NCBI RefSeq assembly: GCF_004101785.1
Contig: NZ_CP035130.1
Span: 930,001-994,000, forward strand
DNA length: 64,000 nt
Direction: 5' to 3'
Source of the DNA: Gudongella oleilytica
GTDB taxonomy: Bacteria; Bacillota; Clostridia; Tissierellales; Tissierellaceae
Shown: in pieces, positions 44,732 to 55,200 of the stretch
Numbering within the stretch: position 1 is the stretch's first letter
How the letters are laid out: each line of letters begins with the position of its first letter
The notes under the pieces: generated by a model
Databases searched by the model: none
What the model was told of the DNA's origin: nothing
The model's input: the letters and a program-made list of their open reading frames with translations, nothing else
Position numbers and translations under genes: made by a program

Positions 44732-45094
44732 ATGAAGGAATATAAACTTGCAGAAAGTGAAGAAAAGTTTGCAGAGTTAATATGGCAAAGCGAGCCGATT
44801 GGTTCTGGCGATCTTGTGAAACTATGTGAACAAAAAATGAATTGGAAAAAATCTACAACATATACAGTACTGAAGAAATTATGTGAAAAGGGCATTTTTC
44901 AAAATGAAAATGCTTTAGTTTCATCTCTAGTTACAAAGGATGAATATTATACCAAGCAAAGTATAGGTTTTGTTGAAGATACCTTTGGAGGGTCATTGCC
45001 TAAGTTTCTAACAGCTTTTATAGGGGCAAAAAAATTAAGTAAACATCAAGCTGAAGAGTTGAAAAAGCTGATTGATGAGCATGGGGAGGTGTAG
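44732..45094 (+). CDS. BlaI/MecI/CopY family repressor
   Basis: 120 residues with the family's winged HTH (LAESEEKFAELIWQSEPIGS, then KSTTYTVLKKLCEKGIF) and a C-terminal dimerisation helix pair. The operators just upstream indicate self-regulation. The M56 gene starts 2 bp after its stop, giving the classic repressor-sensor pair. No beta-lactamase gene is near, so the controlled function may be cell-envelope stress or the pair itself. Confidence 0.92.
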   Translation: MKEYKLAESEEKFAELIWQSEPIGSGDLVKLCEQKMNWKKSTTYTVLKKLCEKGIFQNENALVSSLVTKDEYYTKQSIGFVEDTFGGSLPKFLTAFIGAKKLSKHQAEELKKLIDEHGEV

Positions 45095-45096
45095 CA

Positions 45097-47157
45097 ATGA
45101 GTGGACTCTTTATTACTGTTTTAAATATGAGTCTTACGGCAAGCTACGTGATCCTTTTTGTGATAATTGTCAGACTTATACTAAAAAAAGCTCCAAAAGT
45201 CATTTCCTATGCCTTATGGGGTGTGGTTGCTTTTCGACTTATAATTCCATTCTCCTTTGAAAGCATGTTTAGTCTTATGCCACGGAATACAAATTCTGTT
45301 CCAATCCCTCGTGATATCATTTATCAGCAAAGTCCACAGGTTAATAGTGGGATGGAAGCAGTTGATTCCTTTGTAAGTCAATCACTTCCTGCTCCAACAG
45401 TTGGAGATATTGTAAATCCTTCACAGATTTTTGTAGAATTAGGGACATACCTCTGGGTTTTTGGAATAATAGCATTGCTTGTTTACAGTTTAGTGTCCGT
45501 TTTCCGATTAAAAAGACAACTTAAAAGTGCACGGCTAATAGAGCAGAATATCTATCAATCGGAGAATTTGAAAACACCATTTGTGCTTGGCCTAATAAAC
45601 CCCAAGATATATTTACCTATTGGATTGAGTAAAGAGGAGCGAAATTATATCCTCCTTCATGAACAGACCCATATCCAGAGAAAAGATCATATCATTAAAA
45701 TATTAGCTTTTTTAATATTGTCTATACATTGGTTTAATCCTCTTGTATGGATTGCGTTCATGTTAATGAGTACGGATATGGAGCTTTCTTGTGACGAAAG
45801 AGTATTAAGAGAAATGGATGAAGAAATTGAAGAAATTAAAAAGCCTTATGCTAAATCATTATTATCCCTTGCTACTGGACGGCATATTTTAAATGGAAGT
45901 CCTCTTGCTTTTGGTGAGGGAAATGTGAAAAGGAGGATAATAAACGTGCTAAATTATAAAAAGCCAGTGTTTTGGGTTGTTATTGTGGCAATTATCGCTG
46001 TGGTAGCAGTTAGTGTAGGGCTTATGAGTAATCCTCAAGAAAAGCAGTTGTCGATAGAGGATTATGCTAATCAATTTATTGAAAAAACAATTGCAGATTA
46101 TAACACCGACGATAATTATTTTAAGATTATAGATAGGAAAATTACAAAGCTTGAGAAAATAGTATCCTTTGATGAACTGCTACCTGCAGCTACATTAGAG
46201 TTGTGGAGTCTCGAATACCGTCTTAAACCCGAAGATATGAGTAAGATTATGTTGGCAGGAGGTATGAATGAAGTTGACGGTTGGATTACGGAGGAGGCTA
46301 GTATGGGTAAACCGATATTGGTCTTTTCCTATGATTACGCTATACCGCAGTTTTTAGGTACCCTTTGGAGTGGTGAAGCAGATCTTTCTACACTGGCAGG
46401 ACAAGAAACTGCGCTTCGCATTTTTCTCGAAACTAGAGAAATGTTACCAAGGGAAACATACAGTGGGAATCATATTGTTGTAAAATTTCCTTTGTCAACA
46501 GGAGAAACCTGCCAACTGTTTTTGTCTCAGCCGATTGTTCAGGGAGAACATGGGATTTGGTGTGTAGAACGCTGGATGGATGGAAACGGTACAGTATATT
46601 ATGTTACCCCAGAAACAGATATTATGATAGCAGATTATTATAGGAAACTGCAAAATGAAGTTGATAATGGGCATAAACCAGGGCTTAGAGACCCTCTACA
46701 GGTTGCCATTGAATTTATAAAAAATGACTTGGAACAATGGCAAGTGTTTATTGATGACCTTGTTCCTCAATATTCGGCAACATTAGAGGATTTTATGGAA
46801 ACGCCAGAAAGCCATTTTATAGATATCGGGGACTCTACTAAATTTACTGAAGAAGAGATAAATAGGGCAATAGAAATTGTTAAAGATAATTTTGAGTTTC
46901 CAGCTTCTACCCTAACAAAAATAATGTACAATGAAGAAAAAGCAGAGAAGTTGACTAAAGTCTATTTAGAAAGTGGTAACGGTTCAATAAATGGAGCTAA
47001 ATCTGAAAATGTTATTGTATTGTTATCAAATTTTGAGGTTGACGATTCAGGTGATAATCCTGTTTTAAATCCAGGTACAACTTATGAAAATTATCAATGG
47101 ATATTAATAAGGGATGATAAAAAAACTGATTGGAAAATTGATGACCAAGGTTATTAA
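45097..47157 (+). CDS. BlaR1-like M56 membrane metallopeptidase with unusual extracellular part
   Basis: 686 residues. N-terminal membrane helices (about 5-50, 105-130), then the cytoplasmic zinc protease with HEQTH (H188) and the following NPLVW helix, then ELSCDE and another membrane pass (about 290-312). The C-terminal 370 residues lack the penicillin-binding SxxK/SxN motifs of BlaR1 and look like two secreted lipoprotein-type domains. The input signal is therefore probably not a beta-lactam. It would cleave the BlaI-type repressor next to it. Confidence 0.85.
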   Translation: MSGLFITVLNMSLTASYVILFVIIVRLILKKAPKVISYALWGVVAFRLIIPFSFESMFSLMPRNTNSVPIPRDIIYQQSPQVNSGMEAVDSFVSQSLPAPTVGDIVNPSQIFVELGTYLWVFGIIALLVYSLVSVFRLKRQLKSARLIEQNIYQSENLKTPFVLGLINPKIYLPIGLSKEERNYILLHEQTHIQRKDHIIKILAFLILSIHWFNPLVWIAFMLMSTDMELSCDERVLREMDEEIEEIKKPYAKSLLSLATGRHILNGSPLAFGEGNVKRRIINVLNYKKPVFWVVIVAIIAVVAVSVGLMSNPQEKQLSIEDYANQFIEKTIADYNTDDNYFKIIDRKITKLEKIVSFDELLPAATLELWSLEYRLKPEDMSKIMLAGGMNEVDGWITEEASMGKPILVFSYDYAIPQFLGTLWSGEADLSTLAGQETALRIFLETREMLPRETYSGNHIVVKFPLSTGETCQLFLSQPIVQGEHGIWCVERWMDGNGTVYYVTPETDIMIADYYRKLQNEVDNGHKPGLRDPLQVAIEFIKNDLEQWQVFIDDLVPQYSATLEDFMETPESHFIDIGDSTKFTEEEINRAIEIVKDNFEFPASTLTKIMYNEEKAEKLTKVYLESGNGSINGAKSENVIVLLSNFEVDDSGDNPVLNPGTTYENYQWILIRDDKKTDWKIDDQGY

Positions 47158-47217
47158 TGATTGGAAATAATATAATAATAGTTGTTGCGCATCATTTATA
47201 TTATATGCAGTACCAAA

Positions 47218-47243
47218 GAGACCTTCAGTGGTCTCGTTTTTTT
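47218..47243 (+). terminator. Terminator after the M56 gene
   Basis: GAGACC (47218-47223) pairs with GGTCTC (47230-47235), followed by GTTTTTTT. Confidence 0.8.
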
Positions 47244-47332
47244 GTGTTTATTCAAGTTATTTGTGATATAATGAAGTTGAAAATTAACTATGTGGATTTA
47301 TCATAGGGAGCTAAATAAGGAGGAGTAAAAAT

Positions 47333-47521
47333 ATGCCATTTATACAGTTTGACGGGCCCGAACTTACTAAAGAAAAGAAAGCCGAACTTGTTGAAAAGTT
47401 AACACAGGCTTCAGTAGAAGTATTAGGTATCCCGGAGCAGGCATTCCATGTCTTAATCAAAGAGAACAGTATGGATAACATAGGTGCAGGAGGCAAATTG
47501 TTATCTGAAACGCATAAGTAA
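47333..47521 (+). CDS. Tautomerase family protein
   Basis: 62 residues of the 4-oxalocrotonate tautomerase type. After removal of Met, the N-terminal Pro (MPFIQFDGP) is the catalytic base. The ribosome site AAGGAGGAG precedes ATG 47333. Small enzymes of this kind act as hexamers on enol/keto substrates; the true substrate cannot be told. Confidence 0.88.
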   Translation: MPFIQFDGPELTKEKKAELVEKLTQASVEVLGIPEQAFHVLIKENSMDNIGAGGKLLSETHK

Positions 47522-47948
47522 TTTAAATCATAACAGGCCATCTTGAATATGAAATTTTGAGAGGGCCTATGCTTTTTAGTAAAAAGGAAGTTTCCATCTT
47601 GATAAGTTAAGCTCTTTATATTTAGATGAGGAATATGCTGCAACGTTTTTCTGGCTACTTTTCTACCGAGGTGTTCAGCTTGCACTTGCAATTTGCGATT
47701 AAATGAAAACAGCAAACCTGGCGCTTTGATACTCCAATCACTTGAATTTTATTGACTGAGTGACTGGGCAAATTCCTCAGTTTTTTTGTTTTCTTCAGCG
47801 CCCGGAGGCCCTTTGTAATCCCTCCAAATAATTTGAAAATGAAGAAAGTATCAAAACCCTTGCAAGCAAAACATTCGATTATCTTTGCTTTTTGCTTCAG
47901 TAGGTTTATTATATTCAAAAATATTATTTAATGAAGAGGAGATTTGTT

Positions 47949-48308
47949 ATGCATTTCAAACAAGTTACTTTGATGGTTGAAAAACTTGAGGAATCGATCG
48001 AATTTTACGAAACAGTCATTGAAATGACGATTTCCCGCCGCATCAAAACAGGAATGGGAGAAGTGGTGTTTTTGGGAAACGGCAAGGGAGAAACGGAAAT
48101 TGAATTGGTTTGCATGCCGCAAACTCCAAAACTGGAAGGTAAAGGAGTCTCCCTTTGCTTTGAAACAGAAGACCTGGATGAAAAGCACGAACTAGTTCAG
48201 TCGAAAGGACTCAATCCTTCCGAAATAAAAACGCCAGACGCCAAAAGTCGCTATTTCTGGGTATATGATCCCAATGGGATTTCGATACAGCTAAGGCAGA
48301 AACTATAA
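47949..48308 (+). CDS. VOC (glyoxalase/bleomycin resistance) family protein
   Basis: 119 residues: two beta-alpha-beta-beta-beta halves, beginning HFKQVTLMVEKLEESIEFYE and ending YFWVYDPNGISIQL, with H2, E at about 55 and the final acidic region available for metal binding. ATG 47949 follows AGAGGAG; the ATG at 47931 is too far upstream. The reaction is unknown. The gap 47522-47948 before it shows no gene. Confidence 0.85.
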   Translation: MHFKQVTLMVEKLEESIEFYETVIEMTISRRIKTGMGEVVFLGNGKGETEIELVCMPQTPKLEGKGVSLCFETEDLDEKHELVQSKGLNPSEIKTPDAKSRYFWVYDPNGISIQLRQKL

Positions 48309-48357
48309 GATAAGCCATACCCGTTTGCTGGAAAGTGGTGTAAAATAAAGCACTATT

Positions 48358-48402
48358 ATCTGCCGAATCCACTCCAGGGTCCATGAAGTGGATTCGGCAG
48401 AT
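48358..48402. terminator. 16-bp inverted repeat after the VOC gene
   Basis: 48358-48373 pairs with 48387-48402, perfect over 16 bp around a 13-base loop, with only a short T-poor tail. Terminator-like or the end of a mobile element. The bases from 48403 to 48580 show no gene. Confidence 0.55.
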
Positions 48403-48580
48403 ATTGTATCAATTTGAACTGCGATATAGTTAATGAGAAGGTGCATATTGAATATGTCGGCGCTGTTTTACACTGCGAACCGGATAGGGTTTACACTTGC
48501 GACGCTGAAATTTAACAGTTGCGGCGCAGAGATTTGACATTGACACCCTGATGAAAAGTGGTGCTACGCTTTAACTGCTT

Positions 48581-48799
48581 TTACTCATACACAGGATAGG
48601 GCAGCACCCCGATTGAGCCGCAAGTAATCTGCAAAACTGGATTGTTCAAGAGTTTATCCACCCATTTATTCAAAGGCAAACTCAAACAAACCATCAGAAT
48701 CAGCGAACGAAAGATTTCAGACTGTTTTTTGGGAGATCTTCCAGCTACTGAATAGATTGGTGCGACGAGCTTTTTGAGTTCAAGAAGGGTTTCTAACAA
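48581..48799 (-). pseudogene. Transposase N-terminal fragment
   Basis: 72 codons resembling the start of a DDE transposase (IFRSLILMVCLSLPLNKWVD, then LLNNPVLQ) that stops after 72 residues, where intact relatives have 350-450. Remnant of an insertion sequence; the rest is missing. Confidence 0.55.
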
Positions 48800-48801
48800 A
48801 A

Positions 48802-48842
48802 GAACACCTCACTACTGTTGTCAAACCAAAAGTGAGGTGTTC
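48802..48842. other. 11-bp inverted repeat
   Basis: GAACACCTCAC (48802-48812) pairs with GTGAGGTGTTC (48832-48842), just upstream of the transposase fragment start. A weaker AACACTAT/ATAGTGTT hairpin follows at about 48895-48932. From 48843 to 49310 no gene is seen. Confidence 0.6.
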
Positions 48843-49310
48843 TTATTTAATGACTCAATGTGGGTATTTTGTATTACTCAACATCAATTGTAACACTATC
48901 AAGATGGAAAACTTCCTGCCCAATAGTGTTAAAATTACCTTTGATTTATTCCCCAAACCATAGTTAATTTTGATATGTTTCCATCTACGAGCTTGGATGT
49001 GTGTGTTCCCAACAAAAACAGGGATTGAAAACGTACTTTTGATAGCTATCAATTCAACTCAAAACATGTGGAAACCGTCGTGAGGATCGAACGTGTGAAT
49101 ACTGATGGATAGAGAGCTTGGGGCACTTGGGAAATCTTCTGATTTTGGGTTACCCTTGAGTGTATAAAAAAGATATTCGGTAAAAACGGGCATGAATAGA
49201 AAATTGAGTATAAATCTTGCATAAATTCTTCTTAGGGAATAAAATAACGATAACGATATTTACCAAGCAGTACAGGTATTGTAAATCATAAAAAGTTGAG
49301 GTTGAATTTT

Positions 49311-50523
49311 ATGACACAGACTGAACTTGAAATCATCCTTCAAGAGGGTGAAAGATATAAAGTTGAATTCAAAGAAAGTGTGGATAAGAACCTTGTGGAA
49401 GAAGTATTCGCTTTTGCAAATGCATCCGGCGGACGTATATTTATAGGTGTTGATGACAATGGCAAAATTACTGGTACTGATATCAGTAATACCGTCCGTT
49501 CCCGTATCCAGGACACGCTAAGGCAGATTCAACCGGACTAAACTGTAAAACTTGATGTTTTTAATAATATTATCATCATCCTGTCAGTGCCAGAAGGAAA
49601 GAAAAGTCGTACAGTTGCTCAAAGGGATTTTTCCTCAGAGTCGGCCCGAATTCTCAAAAGCTTGGTCGAAATGAAATTATTGCTTTTATACAGTCAGAAG
49701 GAAAAACTTATCTAACAAATGCGGGAGTGCTTTTTTTAAAAGAGACTATGAAATATATTCCGCAGGCTCAAGTGATATGTGCTTTATATAAAGGAACCGA
49801 AAAGATAACAGTTCTTGACCGGAAAGATTTGATTGGCGATTTGGTTACTATTATTGATGAAGCCATTTTATTTCTTAAGAAGCATTTAAACTTGAGATAT
49901 GAAATCAAAGAAATACGTAGGAAAGAGATTCTTGAAATACTTGAAATAGCAATCAGGGAAGCGGTTGTCAGTGCAGTTTGCCACAGGGATTATTTTGAAA
50001 AAGGGGCCAATGTGATGGTTGAGATTTTTGATGACCAGGTTGAAATCAGCAATCCTGGTTCCCTTCCTCACGGTATGACTTTAGAAGACTTCGGAAAGAA
50101 GAGTATAACGAGGAATCCTATCATTGCTTCCCTATTACACCATATTCACTATATAGAAAAAATGGGGACAGGCATCAACAGGATGAGGGAAGCCTGTAAA
50201 GAAGCTGGAATACCTGAACCGGAGTTTGAAATAACAGGCTTTTTCACAATTTTATTCCGCAGAAAAACTTCGGGAAACTTCGGTATAAATATCGGTATAA
50301 ACATCGGATTAAATGAAACTCAAATGAAGATTACTGAACTTATGAAATAAGACAGCAGAATAACAACAGTTGGACTTTCTAAAATTTTGAAAAATTTTTG
50401 GTATATCAAAAAGAAAAAAGAAATATAGAGGCAAACATATCAGATTTAAAAAAGAAAGGAATTATTGAGAGGGTTGGTTCAAGAAAAAACGGGTATTGGG
50501 AAGTAAGGGAAAATGGAATATAA
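49311..50523 (+). pseudogene. Broken AlbA/Schlafen-domain ATP-binding regulator
   Basis: The N-terminal part (49311-49541) is an AlbA_2 domain (YKVEFKESVDKNLVEEVFAF, then ANASGGRIFIGVDDNGKI). It meets a stop at 49539-49541, the reading continues in the same frame to about 49617, then shifts frame and resumes as GFFLRVGPNSQKLGRNEIIA up to 50350 (GHKL-like ATP-binding part: PGSLP and GTGINRM segments). Pieces of the C-terminal winged helix (ISDLKKKGIIERVGSRKNGY) follow up to 50523 after further breaks. At least three disabling changes, so inactive; it overlaps the next gene's start. Confidence 0.85.
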
Positions 50524-53437
50524 TGAGCTTTTCGAAAAATACCAGAAGCTGCTGGAGGAAAATCAAAGGTTAAAAAATGAAAATGAGGACTATAGGAAAC
50601 GGCTTGGATTGCCAGTGACATCACCCTATATAAAAAATGATGCTCAAGCCTCAATAGAGATAAATAACATCCAGGCAGTTGAGGTAGTCAAACCAGGATA
50701 TGTAACCAATAGTAGCTCCCCGGAGGATAAAATTAACCTGTTTATGTCATTGTTTAGAGGCAGGGATGATGTCTATGCAAAAAGGTGGCAAAACAAAGAG
50801 GGTAAATCGGGGTATTCTCCTGTATGTTTGAATGAGTGGGCAAGAGGATTTTGTAATAAGCCAAGGATTAAATGCTCCGAATGCGATAGTAGAAATTATG
50901 CAAATTTTGACTTTGCAGCAATAGACAAGCATCTCAGGGGCAAAGATGTTTTTGGCATATATCCTATGCTACCGGATGAAACCTGCTATTTCCTCGCTAT
51001 TGATTTCGATGATGAAGGCTGGGAAAAAGATATATCAGCCATGAGGGATATCTGTGCAGAAAAAAATATTCCATTTGCAGTTGAACGTTCTCGTTCAGGG
51101 AATGGAGCGCATGTATGGTTCTTTTTTGATGACAAGGTGAGCGCTGCGTCGGCCAGAAAATTTGGTACAGCACTTCTTACACATGCTATGGTTAAAAGGC
51201 ATGAAATCAAATTTTCTTCATATGACCGCTTGTTTCCAAATCAGGATACACTTCCTAAAGGTGGTCTTGGGAATCTCATCGCATTACCTTTACAATTAAA
51301 TGCTCGAAGAAACAACAACAGTGTTTTTATAGATGAAAACCTCCGGCCCTATGAGGATCAATGGAGTTTTTTGAGCACTATTCGAAAGCTCAGTGAAAGT
51401 GAAATTGACCTATATATTTCGCAACTATGCAGTGGCAGTGAATTGGGTGATTTAAGGCAGAATGAAGATGAAGAATGCAAGCCATGGGAGAGAAGCAAGA
51501 CAAATTATAAATTATGCAAGTCTGATTTTCCTGACACTGTTTATATAACCAAAGCAAATATGCTTTACATTAGTAAAAATAGCTTTTCACATAAAGCATT
51601 GAATATTATTAAACGTATGGCAGCCTTTAAAAACCCTGACTTTTATAAGGCTCAAGCTATGAGATTGCCGACTTTTGATAAGCCAAGAATTATTTCCTTA
51701 TCTGACGAGACGCCTGAGTACTTGTGTCTTCCAAGGGGATGTGAGCTTGATCTGATAAACCTGTTTAATGTTCACAAGGTGGATGTCAAATGGATTGATA
51801 AAAGCTATTCAGGAAAACAGATTGACGTTGAATTCAACGGCCAGCTTCGTGATGAGCAGGAAGATTCTGTTAATTCAATGATACAATATAACATCGGTGT
51901 ATTATCCGCAACGACTGCATTTGGCAAAACCGTTATCGGAGCGAAAATTATATCAGTAAAAAAAGTAAATACTCTTATACTTGTTCATACTCAGCAATTA
52001 TTAGAGCAGTGGAAGGAGCGTTTGAACCAGTTTCTCGTAATCAGAGAAGCCCTTCCTTCTGAAGAAATTAAGAATAGAGGCAGAAAAAAGAGCAGAAGTA
52101 TTATTGGTCAGATAGGGGGAGGAAAAAACAATCTAAGTGGCATCATTGATGTTGCTATCATGCAGTCATTGGTAAAGGGAGATGAGGTTAAGGACTTTAT
52201 CCGCAACTACGGCATGGTGATAGTAGATGAATGCCATCATGTTCCGGCATTTAGTTTCGAACAGATATTAAAAAACGTGGATGGCAAATATGTTTACGGA
52301 TTAACAGCAACCCCGGTAAGGCAGGACGGACACCACCCCATCATATTCATGCATTGCGGTCCGGTCAGGTATAGAGTGGATGCCAGAAAACAAGCTGAAA
52401 AAAGACCTTTTGAGCATTATGTCATTCCGCGCTTTACTCCTTTCAGAAAACCTATCGGCCAGGATGAAAAGGAATGGTCTATTGGACAAATTTATGCTGA
52501 AATCAGCACCAGTCAGATCCGTAACAAATTAATCGTAGATGATGTTATTGAAAGTGCAAATGAGGGCCGCAATCCCATTGTTCTAACTGAAAGAACTGCA
52601 CATGTTGAAGTGATTGCAAGCTCTTTAAAGGAAGTACTCCCGAATGTTATTACATTAACAGGAGGTATGTCTGCAAAGGAAAGAAGAGCTGCGCTTGAAA
52701 GACTTTCAAGTATACCGGAAGAGAGTAATTTTGTCATAGTTGCAACCGGCAAATTTGTTGGCGAGGGTTTTGACGAACCAAGACTTGATACTTTGTTTCT
52801 TGCAATGCCTGTAGCCTGGAAAGGTACAGTTCAACAGTATGCGGGCAGGCTCCACAGATTATATCAGAATAAGAGTGAAGTTCAGATTTATGATTATGTG
52901 GATGCACATGTAGGTGTACTTGAAAGAATGTATCAAAAAAGATTGAAGGGATATGCCTCTATCGGATATTCGGCTAAGGGTGACAGCAGGTCTTTTGAAT
53001 CTATTAATACGATTTTTGACAATAGCAACTTCCTAACAGTTTTCAGTAATGATATTACGTCTGCTAAATCAGACATTGTCATTGTCAGTCCTTATGTTAC
53101 TAAAAAACGTTTAGATCAGATGTTAAGTATTTTTATGACCGGGATTAACAATGGTGCAAAGCTTACCATCATTACCCTGCCTGAAACAGATTATAAGGAA
53201 AGGGACAGGCTTACCTTTGAGGAGATGATTAGTTCTATAAAGAATACAGGAGCCAGTATTATTTTTAAATCAAATATCCATCAAAAGTTTGCGGTGATTG
53301 ATCAGAGGATTGTTTGGTATGGCAGCATAAATCTTTTGAGCTTTGGAAATTCCGAAGAAAGTATCATGAGGTTGGATAGCCTGAGTATTGCAAATGAATT
53401 AATAGGTACGCTTGATGAAATACTAAATCAAACATAA
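50513..53437 (+). CDS. TOTE-type primase-helicase-phospholipase D protein
   Basis: 974 residues. Short coiled coil at 1-30; archaeo-eukaryotic primase domain (about 70-300) with D164-x-D166 (AIDFDDE), SGNGAHVW at 195-202 and GNLIALPLQ; superfamily 2 helicase with K472 (TTAFGKT), DECH at 572-575 and the QYAGRLHR motif; C-terminal PLD-type nuclease with one H923-x-K925 motif (HQKFAVID) and WYGSIN. This is the architecture of proteins annotated as TOTE conflict system primase/helicase, proposed to act against invading nucleic acid. First gene of a likely three-gene operon. Start ATG 50513; its beginning overlaps the decayed regulator. Confidence 0.88.
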   Translation: MEYNELFEKYQKLLEENQRLKNENEDYRKRLGLPVTSPYIKNDAQASIEINNIQAVEVVKPGYVTNSSSPEDKINLFMSLFRGRDDVYAKRWQNKEGKSGYSPVCLNEWARGFCNKPRIKCSECDSRNYANFDFAAIDKHLRGKDVFGIYPMLPDETCYFLAIDFDDEGWEKDISAMRDICAEKNIPFAVERSRSGNGAHVWFFFDDKVSAASARKFGTALLTHAMVKRHEIKFSSYDRLFPNQDTLPKGGLGNLIALPLQLNARRNNNSVFIDENLRPYEDQWSFLSTIRKLSESEIDLYISQLCSGSELGDLRQNEDEECKPWERSKTNYKLCKSDFPDTVYITKANMLYISKNSFSHKALNIIKRMAAFKNPDFYKAQAMRLPTFDKPRIISLSDETPEYLCLPRGCELDLINLFNVHKVDVKWIDKSYSGKQIDVEFNGQLRDEQEDSVNSMIQYNIGVLSATTAFGKTVIGAKIISVKKVNTLILVHTQQLLEQWKERLNQFLVIREALPSEEIKNRGRKKSRSIIGQIGGGKNNLSGIIDVAIMQSLVKGDEVKDFIRNYGMVIVDECHHVPAFSFEQILKNVDGKYVYGLTATPVRQDGHHPIIFMHCGPVRYRVDARKQAEKRPFEHYVIPRFTPFRKPIGQDEKEWSIGQIYAEISTSQIRNKLIVDDVIESANEGRNPIVLTERTAHVEVIASSLKEVLPNVITLTGGMSAKERRAALERLSSIPEESNFVIVATGKFVGEGFDEPRLDTLFLAMPVAWKGTVQQYAGRLHRLYQNKSEVQIYDYVDAHVGVLERMYQKRLKGYASIGYSAKGDSRSFESINTIFDNSNFLTVFSNDITSAKSDIVIVSPYVTKKRLDQMLSIFMTGINNGAKLTIITLPETDYKERDRLTFEEMISSIKNTGASIIFKSNIHQKFAVIDQRIVWYGSINLLSFGNSEESIMRLDSLSIANELIGTLDEILNQT

Positions 53438-53455
53438 TGAAGAGAGAGATGAAGC

Positions 53456-55171
53456 ATGGGTGTATTAAGTTATAAAGAATTTATGGAAGAAGTAAGGAGC
53501 CGTTTAAGAAATCTTTCTACAGAAGATTTCCGAAACCTGATATTGAACTGGGCCAGCGAAGAACATCCTTCAGGAAGACAAGAGTTTTTGGGCAAATTAA
53601 TGCATTTGAGGCAGAATGAAGAAGTTATTTCCAATGAGGATACGCTGATGGATGAGATAGAAGCTTTTGCACAGAGAGTGGAGAATGGTGAATATTGCGA
53701 TGGATGGGGCTGGGATGATGCTATCCAAGAGGAAAGAGATTGGGGTGACGAAAGCTGGGCAGAGGAAATGGACGAGTTTTTTCTGCAAGCAAGAAAATTA
53801 TTGCTGCGAGGGAAATATAAGCTGGCCGAAGCTGCATATAGAAGGTTATTCGATATATTGGAGATGGGATGGGAACCGGGGCATCTTCCTGGTGATCCGG
53901 ATTACAGCAATATGTTAAAAACGGATATAGATGAGCAGGTTGCACTCTTTCTGAGATCCGTATATATGAATTCCGCTTCCAAAGAGAGGCCCGCTTCGCT
54001 GTATAGATCAATGAATGAATATGGATATCTGGCCCATGGAATCAAACTAAAAAATATTATGGATGCCTTAGACTCTGTGTTACCGAATTTTGATGCTTTT
54101 CTAACAAATTGGATTGAATATTTGAAAAGTGAAAGTCAGATAAATGTCAGCGAGTTACTGAGGGAAGCTGTTTTTATTAAGGGGGGTATCCCGGCTATTT
54201 CTGAGTTTGCAAGGCAATATGCAGCGAAATATCCTAAAGCATATTTGGATTGGATTGCGGATTTGGAGATGGAAGACGATAAAGATTCAGTTATTCAGGT
54301 TGCCAGAGAAGGATTGTCCAGAATTCCTCGGGATTATGCGGTAAGGGCTAAAATAGCAGAAGCCATTTCAAGGATAGGAGAAAGATTGAATGATAATGAG
54401 CTGAAACTGGAAGGGTATAGGGAAAGCTTTTATTCCGATCCTTCTATAGGATATTTACTTGACTTATATATTAGTGCTATTGAATGTGCTTGCTTTGAAG
54501 AAATTCAAGATGAAGCTGAACAAAGGGTGATGGAACTTCAAGGTAAAGGTAGGATACCTGAAAGCAACTACCACAATAGAGAGCAAAGTGCATCTTTTGC
54601 AACCGAAGGAGTATTATTCAATACTTTGCTTCTAAGTGGAAAGTATGAAAAGGTATTTGAAATGTGCAAAGGCAAAGGTCCCCTTGGATGGAGCTCCAGT
54701 GAGAATCCCAAACCATTGTTTGTTACTTTTATGATGGCAGTTTTATCAAAGGAAGGAATGCATTCAAAAATTCTTTGCAAACAATGGGAGGATGCTATTA
54801 AAAATACAAGTGATAATGCAAATAAGGAATATATTGAGAAGTACCTAAAGGTTACTGATTTTATAAAAAAGTCTATAAAGCTAACCAAGGAACAAGAAGA
54901 ATTTTATTTAAAATGGTGTAGGGATGAGATAGGACACCGGGTAGATGCAATTGTCAGTAACCAGCATCGAGGGAGTTATCATAAAGCAGCCGGACTATTG
55001 GTCGCAATGGCAGAGGTTTTAGCGAACAGAGAGGAAAAGCAGGAGGGTATGGATTTCATTGAAAGATATAGGAGCAAATATCCCCGGCATTCAGCCTTCA
55101 AAAGCGAGATTACCCAGGCATTACAGGCGTCAGGGTTATTTAATATAAAAATGTCCGGGGAATGGAGGTAA
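53456..55171 (+). CDS. Alpha-helical repeat protein linked to the TOTE gene
   Basis: 571 residues, almost entirely helical, with TPR-like segments (for instance about 105-135: FLQARKLLLRGKYKLAEAAY, and about 385-410). No catalytic motif, no membrane segment. A Trp/Asp/Glu-rich acidic stretch lies at about 82-105 (CDGWGWDDAIQEERDWGDES). It starts 18 bp after the TOTE gene and ends 29 bp before the next frame. I know similar proteins only as hypothetical; a scaffold or sensor for the primase-helicase is plausible. Confidence 0.75.
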   Translation: MGVLSYKEFMEEVRSRLRNLSTEDFRNLILNWASEEHPSGRQEFLGKLMHLRQNEEVISNEDTLMDEIEAFAQRVENGEYCDGWGWDDAIQEERDWGDESWAEEMDEFFLQARKLLLRGKYKLAEAAYRRLFDILEMGWEPGHLPGDPDYSNMLKTDIDEQVALFLRSVYMNSASKERPASLYRSMNEYGYLAHGIKLKNIMDALDSVLPNFDAFLTNWIEYLKSESQINVSELLREAVFIKGGIPAISEFARQYAAKYPKAYLDWIADLEMEDDKDSVIQVAREGLSRIPRDYAVRAKIAEAISRIGERLNDNELKLEGYRESFYSDPSIGYLLDLYISAIECACFEEIQDEAEQRVMELQGKGRIPESNYHNREQSASFATEGVLFNTLLLSGKYEKVFEMCKGKGPLGWSSSENPKPLFVTFMMAVLSKEGMHSKILCKQWEDAIKNTSDNANKEYIEKYLKVTDFIKKSIKLTKEQEEFYLKWCRDEIGHRVDAIVSNQHRGSYHKAAGLLVAMAEVLANREEKQEGMDFIERYRSKYPRHSAFKSEITQALQASGLFNIKMSGEWR

Positions 55172-55200
55172 ATCATGCTTCGGAAAAGGAAAAACAGCCT

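Noticed and set aside
48420-48580. Repeated GCG/TTTACACT-like motifs as a CRISPR or IS21 end
   Set aside because: No regular repeat-spacer pattern and only one side visible; too little to call.
49296-49541. Short AlbA-domain protein as a complete gene
   Set aside because: The continuation of the same protein family follows directly after the stop and a frameshift, so it is a broken gene.
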